Made by a program: the position numbers and the translations under genes. A stretch of DNA of 64,000 bases from Chrysomallon squamiferum (lineage: Eukaryota; Mollusca; Gastropoda; Neomphalida; Peltospiridae). Location of the stretch: contig CM022671.1 of NCBI GenBank assembly GCA_012295275.1, forward strand, positions 8,430,227 to 8,494,226, written 5' to 3'. Position 1 is the first letter of the stretch; each line of letters begins with the position of its first letter. A model generated the notes under the pieces. It made no database searches. It was given only the letters and a program-made list of their open reading frames with translations, and was not told the origin of the DNA. Below are positions 1 to 13,713 of this stretch, in pieces.

Positions 1-1137
1 AACTGAATTACACAATTTTAGAATTTCCATGTCCAAAAAATGTTGAAAATTTTAAATATTACTTAAAATACCCTTCCCTAGAAAAAACCCAAAGACAAAC
101 TAGTAAATAAAAACAAAACAAAGTCAACATAAAAAATTATTACAAAACAAAAATGTCCTCACAACTGGTACAAATGCATGAACGAACAAAAAAAAAGAAA
201 CCCAACTACAACAACAACAACAAAAAAGTACTTGAATATATGCCTGAATGATAATAAAATAAAAGTAATAAATTTAGAGCTATAAATATTAAATTTAAAA
301 AATGAATATGTACTCAAATAACATGAAAACTTAATTCTTGATTATAAAACAAATCCTAAATAAAAGACAACTCAGGAATATAAACTTGAATCACAATATA
401 ACAAAAACAATAAATTATGGGCTATAAATAACAAATTTAAAAGCAATTAAAATGAAAAACAAATAACACAGGTACTCAGAAAAAGTCCAGGTGAAAAAAG
501 AACTGAGTAAATGTTAATGGCAACTCTGTGTCAGTTTACAAAACTAATTAGTGCTTTCTCTGCACCCCTGTGATCACCATAGTGACAAATGTATCAGGTA
601 CACGCTACACAAGATCTGAAGAAAAAGAAAAAAACAAATTATCTGGACCTCAAGGACACGGAATAATGACCATGATTAGCAGGATAACCTGACCAAAATG
701 ATAACGTCCACCTCGCAGGTAAAGGTATCAACAGTGATACCTGTCCAATTAAGTATAACAAACACCAGGTGTGTACATTACCCACAGGTAACCAGACAGG
801 ATGTTTCAACTGTCAGACGCTAAGCTGTCTTGATATAAACGATGTGAATGTAAATTGTCTACACCATGCATGAGGAATCTTTAATGAAGTTATGTGTGTC
901 GAGTGATTAGGTGGTTTCTTTTGTGTGTTTTTTTTAATTCATGTATTTTGTGAAAATCTGTTTGTATGACTGAAGGTAGTGTTGCATAGGTGACTTCAAA
1001 ATTTAATTAAATTTGTAATGCTACCTACTTTTTAAAAAATAATTATGTTTTGTTAATAATAATAATAATAAAAAATTCATGCCAAAACATCAGTCAGAAA
1101 TATCCTAATCCAAAAGTCCCTGGGCCAAAATTTCTTC
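1..1137. other. AT-rich non-coding sequence
   Basis: I see no convincing coding exon here. The first 500 bases are A-rich, with short A runs and CAA repeats. Positions 520-880 are more balanced in composition and include a small palindrome (GGTATCAACAGTGATACC near 725). It most likely lies in an intron or downstream flank of the minus-strand gene whose exons are called at 2,507-2,570 and 6,863-7,506. Confidence 0.5.
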
Positions 1138-1252
1138 TCACCACATACATACACAGACACAGACACAGACACACACACAGACATACACACAGACACAGTC
1201 ACACACACACACACACACACACAGACACACACACAGACACAGACACACACAG

Positions 1253-1326
<74 letters not shown>

Positions 1327-1327
1327 A

Positions 1328-1368
<41 letters not shown>

Positions 1369-1463
1369 ACACACACACACACACACAGACACAGTCACAC
1401 ACGGACACAGTCACACACACACACACACACAGACACACAGAGACAGACACACACACACACACA
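1138..1463. repeat. (CA)n microsatellite with CAGACA interruptions
   Basis: About 325 bp of CA dinucleotides broken at irregular intervals by CAGACA and CAGTCA. It is open in several frames on both strands (His-Thr and Val-Cys strings), but that is a by-product of the repeat and I do not treat it as coding. Confidence 0.95.
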
Positions 1464-2506
1464 TTTAAAACACTATGGCATGTAATTATGGCATATAATT
1501 AGCAGCTGACACGCACAGCATAGTTCAAATATCTGAAACATTTGTGATCTTTGAAGAGAAATGGTTTGCAGTGATGGTTTTGACAATGAAAATGTCACCA
1601 ATGTCACAAATGACATACATGTTAACTCACTCATTCTTCAAAGACAGCTTAAATGTCAAACAATGTGCTGTGCTAAACAGGTCTAATGATTTATTATTCT
1701 GAAATTAAAATTAGACAAGATTTGTTATTTAGTAATTGCCTTTATTTGTTTTTATTTTACCTTTATTATTATTATTCTATTTTTACTGGAATACATTATT
1801 TATCTTTCAGTCTGACCATCCATCCATTCATCTGTTTATTTATTTATTTATTCTTTGTAGTTGTTTTTTTTGTCTTTAAAGTAACCTCGACACAAATAAC
1901 ACTGTTTCAGAAAAGTAAATTTGCAAGCACTGGGTATAATAATTAACATATTCAGAAACAGTGCTTTAAAACATACTAATATAAATAACCTAAATACATT
2001 TTGTATACTGGTTACTTTATTTTTTTAGAGACAAAAAACTAATTTTAAAATCTGACAGTAATATATTATCATCAGTATTATTACAATTCCACAGTCACGA
2101 GAAAAAGGAACAAATCAACTTTCATTGGCTACCTCAGACTTTTTATTATACAATACTTGATTAACAGAAAAATAAAGGAAAAATAAAAAAGGACTATAAA
2201 AAGATACCAACACCAGCTGAATTACAAGAAATACATTAAAAAAGTTTCACATGTTAACATTAGCTAAGATTAAATAATATATCTACAATAATGAAACAAA
2301 ACGTTATTTGTGTCAAAAACGTACAGGAGAGAACAGAAGTAAATATTAACCAGTCAGTTTACTGCTAAACAAAGTGGAAGCAAGATATAATCAATACAGA
2401 GCCAGTGAAATGTCATATTTGCTGTTATCCAACAGACAGGTAGATGAAAGATAAACTGTTGTGTTGACTAACTCTGTATACGTCTGAATGTAAAAACATA
2501 ACGAAC
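1464..2506. other. AT-rich sequence without a recognised gene
   Basis: Mixed AT-rich sequence with runs of T and short TTTA repeats near 1,830-1,870. On the minus strand, the frame of the candidate exon at 2,507-2,570 stays open past its donor to a stop at 2,391, so that exon could instead be terminal. Confidence 0.4.
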
Positions 2507-2570
2507 CTTTATCTGCAGTGGCGAGAGTTATCTCAACTTTGCTCTGAACCATTTCTTTGTTTTCTTCTGC
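2507..2570 (-). CDS. Candidate internal exon of the minus-strand gene
   Basis: On the minus strand a pyrimidine-rich tract ending TTTGTTTCTGCAG leads into a 64-nt block that reads AEENKEMVQSKVEITLATADK in phase 0 and ends at an AAAG|GTTCGT donor. Phase 0 matches the end of the upstream coding exon at 6,863, so the two could be spliced in frame, although other exons may lie between them. The peptide is charged and helix-prone. No family was recognised. If the donor is not used, the frame continues to a stop at 2,391. Confidence 0.3.
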
Positions 2571-3929
2571 CTGCAGAAACAAAAACAACAAAATTGTTTG
2601 TGTCAATAACCTGAGAAAGTATGTCAATTTATGTAGGTTAAACGTTAATGAAAACCTTTAACAGAAACTTCAATAGTTCTAATGATTTCTGTAAAAATTG
2701 ATAATGTCAACAACATTTTGCATTTCAAAGTATGCTATTAGAAAATTACATTATTATATGCATAGAATAATAGTAATAACAACAACAACAACATCATTAT
2801 TGTAGTTATTATTATTATTTATATGTAATGCATATTATTAATATACTGTTGCACTTTATCAGCATAAATTCATCAACATTGTAATACATTACCAACAAAA
2901 TTAAAAACACTGTAATATGCTGTCCAGTTTTTAATGTGTATAATAAAAACATTATCATATATGTACATGAACAAACAGGCAGCAAGTTGAACAAAGCTTC
3001 AACTAACACAAGATAAGATCAAGTTTGTTCCTGCCTGCCTGTCCTTTTGTTCTTGTTTCAAGTATCCTCATTAGATTAGCTGTGATTAAAACATGTTTTC
3101 CTTGTATTCAGATCACCAAACCCAGTTTACATTAAATCACTAAACAGGTAATCTACAGAAATACCTACCAGGTGACTATTGCAAATGTTACTACAAAAAA
3201 AACTTCTTATATCCATATACCAGCTAATAAAAGAAAATACAATCTATCCTCATTAAGAAAACTGTTTATTAAATTATCCATTACTGTTAAAGTAGCTCAG
3301 GTTTCTTACTGTTTTTTTTCTTTCTTTTGTTCTTAAATAAACCTTTTTTTTTTAACAAATCACATTGCAGCAAACCTTTATTTCAGAGAAATCCATAACA
3401 AATTATTTTAATTCTCAAGTTAAACAGTTCTCAGTTTCACCACAGTGAACCCAGTTATACAAATGTCAGAAATGTACTTAACACAATATTTAATTTAAAT
3501 ATGAAACAAGTAAGTAAGTGACCAAGGAAATTGGTGAGTTTAAAAGAAAAATAATTAGGAACGGTCAGGAAATCCCACACAGTACTTTGTTTGACAACAA
3601 TTAGTGGGTTGTTTTTTCTTTTCTAGGTGATCTTGTTTATAATGTTAAAAACTGCAGAAAATCTGTAAATGGTTCTTTTACTTTCTTTCCTATTTTCCTG
3701 TTATTATTAATTTATGTTTAAAAAGAAAAGAGTAACAAACAATGAGATAAAGTATTTAACCATGGCTTATAATGATGCAATATGCATTAAGATTAACAAT
3801 GTATTAAATACTCATACAAACACAATGTATATACAAACATACGCACACATACATATTTATAATGTATATACGAATACATACATTCATACAAATTTACAGA
3901 TTATATACATCATATACATGTATGCATTT

Positions 3930-4231
3930 ATATGTGTGTGTATATATGTAGATGTATATGTTTGTATTTATGTATATGTATGTTTGTATGTGTGTGTATA
4001 TTATACATATTTGTATGTTTGTGTATTTATATGTTTGTATGTGTATACATACATACAAACATATACAAATACATATATACACACACATATACAAACATAT
4101 ACATATACACACACATACAAACATATACATATACTTACATAAACAGACATACAAACATACATAATATACATGTACACGCACATACAAATATATACATATA
4201 ACACATTTACATACATACACACACAAACACA
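3930..4231. repeat. Inverted TATG/CATA microsatellite
   Basis: A GT-rich half (TATGTATG, TGTGTG) at about 3,930-4,047 is followed directly by an AC-rich half (CATACATA, ACACAC) at about 4,048-4,231. Together they form an imperfect inverted repeat that could fold into a long hairpin. The overlapping open frames on both strands are repeat artefacts. Confidence 0.85.
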
Positions 4232-5715
4232 ACCATATCAAAATAAAAATTAATGAAAAAAAAAAAAAAAAAAAAAAGGTAAAGAACTTACATTATCACT
4301 AGCTTTTACAACAAACATTTTGAAATGCTATTCACAGACTTGTTCAGCATCAATGAATAACTGATAAAAGCTGGACTGTTTCATTGTTATCAAATAAAAT
4401 TTTACGTCTTTCAGTACGAGCATTTTATATCACATTTTTATTGCACTGGGGCATTCTCTGAGTCTATGAGCATATTGCTTCCAACACAAAGAGTTAAACA
4501 ATGGTGCCACACGTTGTGGTGGATTTAAATAAAGGGCTCATTTTGTGCAAGTATTGACAAAGAAATAACGTATATATGAGCGATACAGTTTCTTTAACGA
4601 ATCATACAAGTGTTGTTATTGTTTTTCTGGGTCACCATCCTTTGCCGCCACTATCTTCATCTCCAGCTTCACCCATCTTTGTTTCCAAACATACCATCAT
4701 ATGAGAATGTGATGAATTTTGTTTTAAAATGTGTGCAGGGGAAAAGAAAAGAAGAAACTGGAAATTAATGATTATTTTTAATTGCAACCTACGAAAATGC
4801 CTGTTTGCTTCCAAAGGATTGATATTGCCCATTTAGAGTTCCCTTGATTTATGTCTGTGTGTTTGTGTGTATGTGTGTGGCAAAAAGTTGTGTCAACTAT
4901 ACTAAGTGTCACACAAGCAGAAGTTCATGTACATTTGGATGAACCTTATATCTATAAAAGAATACATAAACACAATTGGGTGTTGTGAATGACAGCCTTA
5001 ATAATATGCACATGTGTATTTTATACTTTTTATAACAGATAGTTAATATGTCATGTACATCCATTATATACATGTTGTATGACATGGGTCTAATACTTCA
5101 GCATTGTGCACATTTATCATGTCCTGGTTGACATAAATAAAGACAGAAATTACTTTTAAAGTGAACAAATTAATGTCAAAATATATATTTTTAAATCAAA
5201 TTAACATGTTTTTTGTTGTTTTTTTTGTACCAAGGGCTTGAATGATGTCAAATATTAATAAATACTCTAAACACAACACTTCGAATTTCAAAGGCAAATT
5301 ATTAATTACGCATTTCTGTGAAAGCTGTACACAAAGGGTAATGGGGACATTAGAGCAGAAATGCCAAAGGGGGTGATTTAAGCAATCTAAATAAATATCA
5401 AATAGTTCCCATTTCTCCAGACCCATAGTGAGATTAGTTGGAGACCTGCTGATCTCCTGAGTCAATCCAGCCATTCAATACAGTTGAGTACACACGCAAA
5501 ACCAACACGGGACAATTAGCTGAATGAACAGCGTAGATTTATCTCACATGCGTACAATGCGTGCAAGTCACACATAAAACATATCCACATTAATTCACTT
5601 TGTTCTGTATACAACATTAATGTATTTTGTTTTTCCGCTGTTCTTTATATATATATTTATATATATGTATATACATCATGTCTCACTGGCTCAAACAGTT
5701 GTGCTTCCAGCTGGC

Positions 5716-5797
5716 ACACACACACACACACTGACACACACACACACACACACACTGACACACACACTGACACACACACACACACACACACACACGT
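5716..5797. repeat. (CA)n microsatellite with CTGA interruptions
   Basis: A CA array interrupted three times by CTGA, flanked by single-copy AT-rich sequence. Confidence 0.9.
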
Positions 5798-6862
5798 ACA
5801 TTTGTGTGCCCAGGACAAGAGGCTGGTCCTTCAACAGAACAAGTGGCCACTCCATACGAACTTAAAACTCAAAACTTAAAACCAAACCGTGAGTGCAGAC
5901 CTTACAAACACAGGCATAACACTCCAGATCTCAACACACACTTTACCAGTGAGACAGGCTCTTAAATTAAAACTATCAAGCCAGAAGCTATTATTATTTC
6001 AGTACAATGGGAAAACCACTTTCTGTGATATAAACCAGGCTTTAATTTTTCAAATAGTAAAGGAGAATAACAAAATATATTGCCTTATAATGAATGGGAG
6101 CAACACAGTTGTCACAGATAGGCAAAATGAATTCTTATTTGTTGATTTATTTTTATTTTAAAAAAGAAATAAAAGTTTATGACGATTGTGATAAAAAACC
6201 ACCAATTTTTATATTCCTTTAAAGAAATATATATAGATGAAAGTGAATGCATGTATATAATTATATATATATATACATACATATCACATAAATTAGATCA
6301 AATTAAATTAAATGTCTATTTTAAAATGAAAATCTTGACTTTAAAAAATATTTAAAAAATATATAAAAATGTGACAAGAATGTCTATTTAGTTGTTTTTT
6401 TTGTTTTTTTTTCATTTCGGCAAGAAGTATTTTTAATGCAACAAAACAGTTAAATTATTTTCCACATAAATTGTAAGATTTTAATCTAAAATATAAAAAT
6501 AAACCTAGAGCAGACTGGTTTTCTGTGTTTCAGTTTACCATGAATTTAAACAGAAATCTAAAAAGCCACTGATTATACTTACTGCTGTCAAATATAAAAA
6601 TTCCTTTTTTTTTCCTTGTCAATAAAGAAATGGATTTTACTAATAGGTTTAACAAAATAATAGAGAAGAAGCCAGAGAAACAGCTTAAAGGACCACATCT
6701 ACTGATCAACAGCAAGGCTACTTTTATCTGTACTTCAATAGAAGTATTAACAATGGAGAAAGGAATAAACAAAGTTAGATGAAATATTTCTCTAATGTGA
6801 GAGTAACAAGTGAATTAACAATGTGACAAGCCAACACATTCAATAAACACCACAGCACTTAC

Positions 6863-7506
6863 CTCGATATTATCATTTTCATCCATGATTTTCAAGTCTC
6901 TTGCGGCATTGTCTGTCTCTGTTGAAAACTCATGTAAGCAATGGTTGTTGTATATCAAGTCTGCAGTTGTACTGGAAATGTTAGTCAGTTTGGCACTGGA
7001 AAGGTTTGTGATGTTTGCTCTGGACTTGTTTGTGATTCCTGCATCAGAAATGAAATTTTGCTTTTTGGGTGGAACGTTCATCACATTTCTATGACCTGAT
7101 GATTGTGATGATGTCTGAATGTTGATCGGTTTCAGGGGTGAATCCACCTCATCATCCTCTCCACTGGATCCAGAATCCATTTCTTCTTCACCCTGTTTCA
7201 CTACAGTTTCACTTTCAAAGTCATTCAGCAGATCAGAAAACGCTTGTTCTATTTCCATAACGGTTTATTAGTTTGAAATAAAACACAAAGCACAAAAATG
7301 AAAAAAATATGTAAAATCTTGAATTCTTCCTGTGACGCAAGTCTTTCTATACAGACTTTTTTTTGTTTAGTATATCCAGTCTTTGTTTTATTTTATTATG
7401 TGATAACAATACAATCATTTAGACAAATTTTAAAGATTAAAAAATTTTCCACGGTAAATTTCCTGCTATTGTTCACCTCCAATGCTGAACACTGAGTTCA
7501 CAGTTC
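6863..7506 (-). CDS. First coding exon of an unrecognised minus-strand gene
   Basis: On the minus strand a strong acceptor (tract ending TTTGTTTATTTACAG) starts the exon at 7,506. There are 248 nt of 5' leader and an ATG at 7,258. The 132-codon frame ends in phase 0 at a good donor, GAG|GTAAGT (donor bases 6,862-6,857). The peptide starts MEIEQAFSDLLNDFESETV and is acidic and Ser-rich, with an EEEMDSGSSGEDDE stretch (about residues 24-37) and a basic patch PPKKQN near residue 64. It has no signal peptide or membrane segment, so it is probably cytosolic or nuclear. The start resembles short acidic helices at the N-termini of adaptor proteins, but I could not assign a family. The clean acceptor, ATG and donor argue for a real gene. 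Confidence 0.5.
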
Positions 7507-8654
7507 CTGTAAATAAACAAAAAATAAACAATCAATTCTGTTTATGTAATGAAAATGTCAAGATGAAAATAAATAAAACATGATCTACTGGCTTTTCATT
7601 CAAGGTGCAATTCATAAAAGAACAATAAATTCTGTCCAGGAAAAGATTTCGAGAGATAAAGTGAAAAAGAAAAATTAATAAAATTTAAGAGTAACATGGA
7701 GTTTGAATGCATGCTGATAAGAGCTCCAGAGAAACAAAAATAATTAAAAAAAAAAAGAAGAAATAAATACCCCACACTCAAAATACTCTGCTTAAAATTC
7801 AATAATATAAAATGAAAACATGAATGTTGATAGACCACTTACAAAAGGAAATAAATAAATATATAAAAAATAGTAGTAATAAAAGTTTTTCGTTTTTTTT
7901 TTTTTTTAAACTGGTTCTGATACACTATATATCCCATTTATATCATTTGAAATATTTAAAAAAAAAAATTTAAAAAAATAAAAAAAATTAAATAAATAAA
8001 TATTAAAAAAATAAATAAAATAAATACAAATTTTTCTCTCAAATTCTAGTCAATTGAGCAAAAGTTTAACACACATCCAACAATGAACGTCAGAAACCTG
8101 TTGTTTTTTCCTGTTCTGGTTGAAATCTGTTCTTGTTATGAACCAACTGTTAGATTACAAAATGGAATTTTGTTGTGTCACTTATATACTAGGATACAAG
8201 TACTATCTGTGTCTTTTCCTAATATACACATGTCAGGAAAACGTTTCAGTGACTGTATCAAGTAACCCAGATTAAAACTTTATCCCTTAGGTAAGATTAA
8301 GCTTCAACATTACTTCCTACTTGCATGGATTATTGTTTTACATTTGTACTCTTAAAGATTAACCAACCACACCTGTGGGTCTGAGAAGAGGTATTAAATA
8401 AAAAGTGGAGGGGGGGCAAGGAAAAACTTTAAAAAAAACCAAAAACATTAGGACATTTCCTGCAGATGTACTGACAAAAAATGGCAGGGGTCAGAAAAAA
8501 AGAGAAAATTATGATCAGACAATCCACCAGCTGCAATGGATAGAGAGAAATAATGGTGAAGACAAAAAAAAAAAAAAAAAAGAGAAGAAACCTGAAAGAA
8601 ACAAAATGTTTTTCTTTAATATGTGATAAAAAGTGACCATTAAGAAGCAGTGAG

Positions 8655-8745
8655 CAATCACAAATGTTGTTACTAACAACAGGATTTGATCCCAGGACCT
8701 ACTAATTCATTGACTCACAACTTACCTAAAGCACCAGTAAGACAG
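8655..8745 (-). repeat. SINE-like remnant with tRNA-type B box
   Basis: On the minus strand the sequence GGGATCAAATCC resembles a degraded RNA polymerase III B box (GGTTCGANTCC), in a setting like the 3' part of a tRNA-derived SINE. An A box is not clear. Low-confidence remnant. Confidence 0.25.
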
Positions 8746-9044
8746 ACAGACAGACAAAACAAATAAATAAAAATAATTAAAATTAAAATTGAAAGTATGC
8801 AAACATTTACCTTTAATAAGTTGTGAGAGTCAGGCTTAATGAGCTGAATGCAGTCATGTGTGTGTGGTTAACACAGACGCACAGACACTGTGACACCATT
8901 GTGTGCGGAGGTAGTTCTATATCACCATATGTCTTCCTTCACAGCATACCTTGTCTGCAAACACAACATTTGTCACTGTAACTGAGCTCACTGGAATACA
9001 GCAGTCTTCACTGCATAACTTCACAAATGTATTCTACATACATA

Positions 9045-9206
9045 AAATGAACATACAACCTTTATGTATTTTTCATAAAATACTTACAAGTCATTAAATA
9101 TTTTACATAAAAAATTAACAGTCAGTATGTATTTTACATGACCTATGAACAATTATGTATTTTACATAAAAGTGTATCAACGACTATGTATTTTACATAA
9201 AAACCT
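9045..9206. repeat. Imperfect minisatellite built on ATGTATTTTACATAAAA
   Basis: Four or five degenerate copies of a roughly 40-bp unit, each with a core like TATGTATTTTACATAAAA, at about 9,061, 9,100, 9,127, 9,155 and 9,185. The core is itself partly palindromic (TTTTACATAAAA). No coding potential. Confidence 0.65.
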
Positions 9207-10328
9207 ATCTAATTTTTTTACTAATTTTATATTTAATACTAGAACAACTTCACAGAAAAATTAATAAATAATAAAAATATTTAATTTTTTATATATTTTT
9301 TAAAATTATTTACTCTTCACTTCAAAACCACATTTAATATTTCAACAGACCCTCTTTCAATTTCGTTTTTCTGTTTTCTCAAATTATCACAATCCATGAA
9401 ATTAATGCATGCACATGCAGTGTACGTCATGAAATTTTCAAAACTGCACAAGCTAACACATTAAACAAAATGGCTTTCACAGAGCCAAGTGAGGAGAAGA
9501 TAATCAAATTCATTTCATGTGTTAAAAAACTGACACCAGCATGATACGTTGAAACACTGAGAAATGTGAGATGTCAATGTGTACTAGCAACAAAGAATTA
9601 TCTATCTGACTCTACTGACACATTCATCCACAGTAAGAAAAAAGATTTAAGAAAAAAAACAAAATAGAAATTTTCAAAAAAAAGAGATGATCTTGGGTGC
9701 CCCATGGAGAGATACCCGACACTACAAATTTTCAGATTTTTTTTTATCCAACCAGTGACAATAAAAGCAGACAAAAGTGGCCTGTGTACACACCTAAATG
9801 GTCACTAACCAAGCTTGAAAAACCCTCGAAACAAAATAAAGAAAAAAAGAAGAAGAAAAAAAAAGAGGTGAAGATTGATGCATATAAATGTCAGTTTGTT
9901 ATTGCCAGTGTACAATGTTAAGGCCATAAATATTAACTCATCAGAAATATTCAATAACGTATTCACAGCTTCGCTCAAGTGTCTTGTCCATACTGGCTAC
10001 TTCGCCACAACGTATACATTTCACATGAAGAGGTGTTTGTGTGTAGAACATACAAATATTGTTCTTGCTGGTGTGAATATACACACATCTCAACAGAAAT
10101 ATATATGTGTACATTTGACAAACTCTGTTCATAAATGTTAACAACTGGCTGGAAAAAAAAAGTCAGTAATGTAGATCTGTTAAGTTGATACTGTTTACAG
10201 TTGTAAAGCTGAACTGGATACAGTCTGCGTCAGAAAGAGTTAATTTTTGTAGTTTAAATTACCATGCATTGTTGAATGTAGATTTATTACTAAAGTGAAG
10301 TATTTAAATGTGAACTGAGTTTAAATAA

Positions 10329-10395
10329 CTGTTGTTGTTGTTATTATTTATTTATTATTATTAATTTTATTATTATTTATTATTGTTGTTTATTA

Positions 10396-10440
<45 letters not shown>

Positions 10441-10472
10441 TATTATTACAAGTTTTATTTTTATTATTATTA

Positions 10473-10520
<48 letters not shown>
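10329..10520. repeat. (TTA)n microsatellite
   Basis: TTA/ATT trinucleotide array with GTT and ATATAT interruptions. Confidence 0.95.
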
Positions 10521-10522
<2 letters not shown>

Positions 10523-10611
10523 TCATTACTGACAAGTTTCTATTTTTGATTATTACTGGTTACATGCTGATATGTTTTTGTGGGTTAGTATTTTTGTTAT
10601 ATTTTTTAATT

Positions 10612-10800
10612 TATTTTTTGTTTAGTTTACTCCTGAAAGTCCTCACTCAAATTGTATATTCACTGTGTAATACTGTGTTATTTCAATTCATTTGTGTTTT
10701 AATTTGATATTTTGTTTAGTTTACTCGTGAAAGTCTTCACTCAAAATGTATCAGTACTCCTGTGTAACATTCTTGTTATTTTAATGGCAAACACTTTTCA
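10612..10800. repeat. Direct duplication of about 100 bp
   Basis: Two adjacent copies share blocks such as TTGTTTAGTTTACTC, TGAAAGTC and TCACTCAAA, with the copies starting near 10,617 and 10,712. They have diverged by scattered substitutions. No open frame of note. Confidence 0.65.
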
Positions 10801-11149
10801 TATTATACTGACGACCAATTTTCTCTATGCATTTAACACAACTCTGTAAACTGCTTTAGAATCCAGTTTTAGGCTTAGGGTCAGTTGTGGAAATAATATT
10901 ATCATTACAATCAGATTTAGTGTTATTTTATGGCTATGATAAGGCTTAGGTCAGGCTAAATGGTAAGGTTAAGTTGAATCAAATAAACCTGAGACATGGA
11001 AGCATATTGTGGACGAATCTTAAATCTTTCCATATCTCATACTTTTATAACTTTTAAAACTTTCACACTTGTACCTTGATAAACTATATTACTCAGTTGT
11101 TATTATAATATAGATTTTTTAATTTTTAAATTAAATACAATATGTCTGT

Positions 11150-11480
11150 ATACATTTACAGTAAACACTTGATATGTATTTGACAAGAAGACCTAACATT
11201 TAAATATGCAGTACATTTTATTACTGCATCTTTATATTTAGATAAGTATTTCACATCAGGACTTGTAAGTTTTCTTAAATATGTAATACATTTTAGTATT
11301 TTATCATTACTATAGCAACATCATATTCAGATACATACATTTGAATGTGGTGTATCATACACTCTATTATTAAACCCGTAAAAATAACTTTATATTTAGA
11401 TACACATTTCACAACAGGACTTAAAAGGTACCTCAAATAATACAGTGTGTAATATGCTTTATTATTACATCATTAATACA
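11150..11480. repeat. Degenerate tandem repeat, about 110-bp unit
   Basis: Roughly three copies share the order 'TATATTTAGATA - ATTTCACA - AGGACTT - AATATG - AATACATTTTATTA'. Copies begin near 11,160, 11,235 and 11,385. It looks like an old minisatellite. Confidence 0.5.
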
Positions 11481-12099
11481 ACACATGCAGTTCTAGTAAT
11501 TATAAATGTCTGTCACTTCTTTTTTTTTTTTCTTTCATTCTTTCAGTCAGAGCATATTAATCCACTGTTTGTAGTACAAGGAGATCGGATTGCATGCTCT
11601 ATGAAGTTCTGATTTTTCAGCTGGGAAAAGTAAACTGTCATATTAAGCTGATCGTAGACTAAGATTAAATCCTTTCTTCAGAAACTAAACATTTTTTTTT
11701 AAATAATTTTTACTCCTTCTCTTTAACAAGAATTATTTGTAACTCAAGGCCAGATAAAAAAAATTCAGAACATAAGAGGTTTATGATATTATAGCAGCAA
11801 AATATTAACTTTCAGGATAAACTGACTGTCATTAAAACTGAAATAATAAAAGAAAATAAAAAAACATAAAAAGAACAAATAAAGGAATTAAATGAAAAGA
11901 AATGAAATCATGGACTCTTTGTACAGACAGCACTGAAATACATACTGATAAAAATCTACCAACAGAAAAAAATGGAATCATTATTATCCTCTGTACTGCA
12001 TGCTTAATAAATAAATCTTTTGTTAGTGTCAGCTTAGAAGTCATTTAGTATGATAATCAAGGACTAAAGTCTTATATTTGATACTCCCTTTATTGTTCA

Positions 12100-12240
12100 T
12101 TGACAAGGTGGTAGTGACATTTAACAGCAAAACATGAACTAAAACAGAAGTGGATGATGTCAGGGATTGAACTGGATGTGACATGATAGATCAAAGATTC
12201 TGTTATTACTCAGTGTATTGTGACTGGTTAAAGTCATCAC
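12100..12240 (-). repeat. SINE-like remnant
   Basis: On the minus strand AGTTCAATCCCTG resembles a tRNA B box. The surrounding 140 bp are less AT-rich than the flanks. It is too degraded to name. Confidence 0.2.
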
Positions 12241-13287
12241 TGTATGAGTACAGTGAACTCTAGAGCAGTCATTTAAGTTTCAAAAACATAATATAAATTA
12301 AAATTTTAAAATAAATAAATAAATAGAAAAGATAAAAAGAAAAGAAATTAAATTAAAAAATTAACAAATAAATAAAAATAAAAAAATAAAAAATAAAAAA
12401 TATAAATAACGTAAAGTAAAAGTAAAGTAAAATAAAAGTAAAATAACTAACAGATCTAAACAGAAGTGGTGCATGTACACCATGTATTCAGTTGAATTTT
12501 TTTTTATAATTTTGGGGTTTTTAAAAAAAAAAAGAAAAAAGAGAAAACAAAAAGAACAACAACATTGAAACCCACAAACCCAGAAAGCATGTTAACAAAC
12601 ACTATTACATTTCACTACCAGCAATTTGTTACAAATTACAAGGCAGCTGTCAATGATTACCATGATACCTTTTTAAAGTACAAACAGTTTTCAAACTACC
12701 ATATAATTATCCTTCCACTTGAAAAACGAGATATACAATCACTCACACTAAAATGTTTAAACATATTTCACACATAACTAACCAATCTGGAGTGACATAT
12801 AATGATATACAGAGTTACACAGTACAAATTTAAATACCATCCTACAACATACTTGTGCCCATCATCATATCAGTTCATCAACAAAGCAGTTTATAATGAA
12901 AATTTTCATAACGACATTGTAGCAGAATATCAGATAACATGTTATTTAAATGGTGTAGACATTTTTGGTGAAATGTGTAGATTATCTGAATAATCTGTGT
13001 AAATTGATATGACCATGACTGATCATCAAACAACTGAAAAAAAGAAAATCATTACATCTGTAGTATTATATTCACTAAAATCCAGTAAGAACAACTAAAC
13101 CAGAAGAAGTAGTATATGCTTTTAAATTTATAATTTTTTTTAATTTTTAAATTCATATCCCGTAATAGCTATTAGTACTTCAAAAAAAAAAAAAACTATA
13201 TTTCATCTATAAAAAAGAATTCTAAAGAATCTTTTATATATTCTCACAACTGAATAGTTGATTTATTTAAAGACTGTCGTGTTGGCT

Positions 13288-13480
13288 GTGTGTGGGTGTT
13301 TGCAGATGCTTATCACGGCGAAAGAGTGTAATTCAAATAACACAGAACTGAGCTTCAGGTCAAAAGCTAGAGGTTCAATTCTCGTCAGTGGATCAAACTG
13401 ATTACTTCATATGTCAGTCAGTGAGTTCTGATTGGTTAATCAAACACTGTGGTATGTGCTTTCCTGACTTTGAGAACAAG
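13288..13480 (+). repeat. SINE-like remnant with a B box
   Basis: GAGGTTCAATTCTCGTCAG at about 13,372-13,390 is a good match to a tRNA T-arm/B box and shares CTCGTCAG with the better-preserved element at 22,024-22,235. The 5' tRNA half is degraded. It is probably a related tRNA-derived retroposon. Confidence 0.4.
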
Positions 13481-13713
13481 CAAACATTATTCTATAAAAT
13501 ATTGAAATAAATTTCCCATTCTAGCAAATATCCCATTCATCAAAGACGTATGTATCCATGAGAACAAGCTATCTTGCTTTATTCGCTGATGTTTTTCTTT
13601 TATGTTATCATAAATTCCTTAACCATTTGATAATATGCCATGTCACAGTGTATTAAAAATGTATAAAGTGAATTACAATAACACTTCCTGCTTCCTTCAC
13701 GTAAATTCACAAT

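Larger units (their letters stand above)
2571..6862. other. Probable intron of the minus-strand gene
   Basis: This 4.3-kb stretch lies between the two called minus-strand exons. It contains an inverted microsatellite at 3,930-4,231, a poly-A run at 4,258-4,277, a CA array at 5,716-5,797, and otherwise unremarkable AT-rich sequence. Open frames at 4,632-4,832 and 5,196-5,474 on the minus strand lack splice-site support and resemble no family I know. Confidence 0.35.

Noticed and set aside
1050-1502. 150-codon His/Thr open frame and Cys/Val frames on the other strand
   Set aside because: They are produced entirely by the CA microsatellite. The same applies to frames over the CA, GT, CT, AAT, AGT and ACAT arrays elsewhere, such as 18,668-19,078, 28,712-29,069, 44,916-45,428 and 35,629-35,953.
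5196-5474. 92-codon minus-strand frame (MAGLTQEISRSPTNLTMGLE)
   Set aside because: It lies in the presumed intron with no splice sites that join it to the neighbouring exons; the composition is not distinctive.
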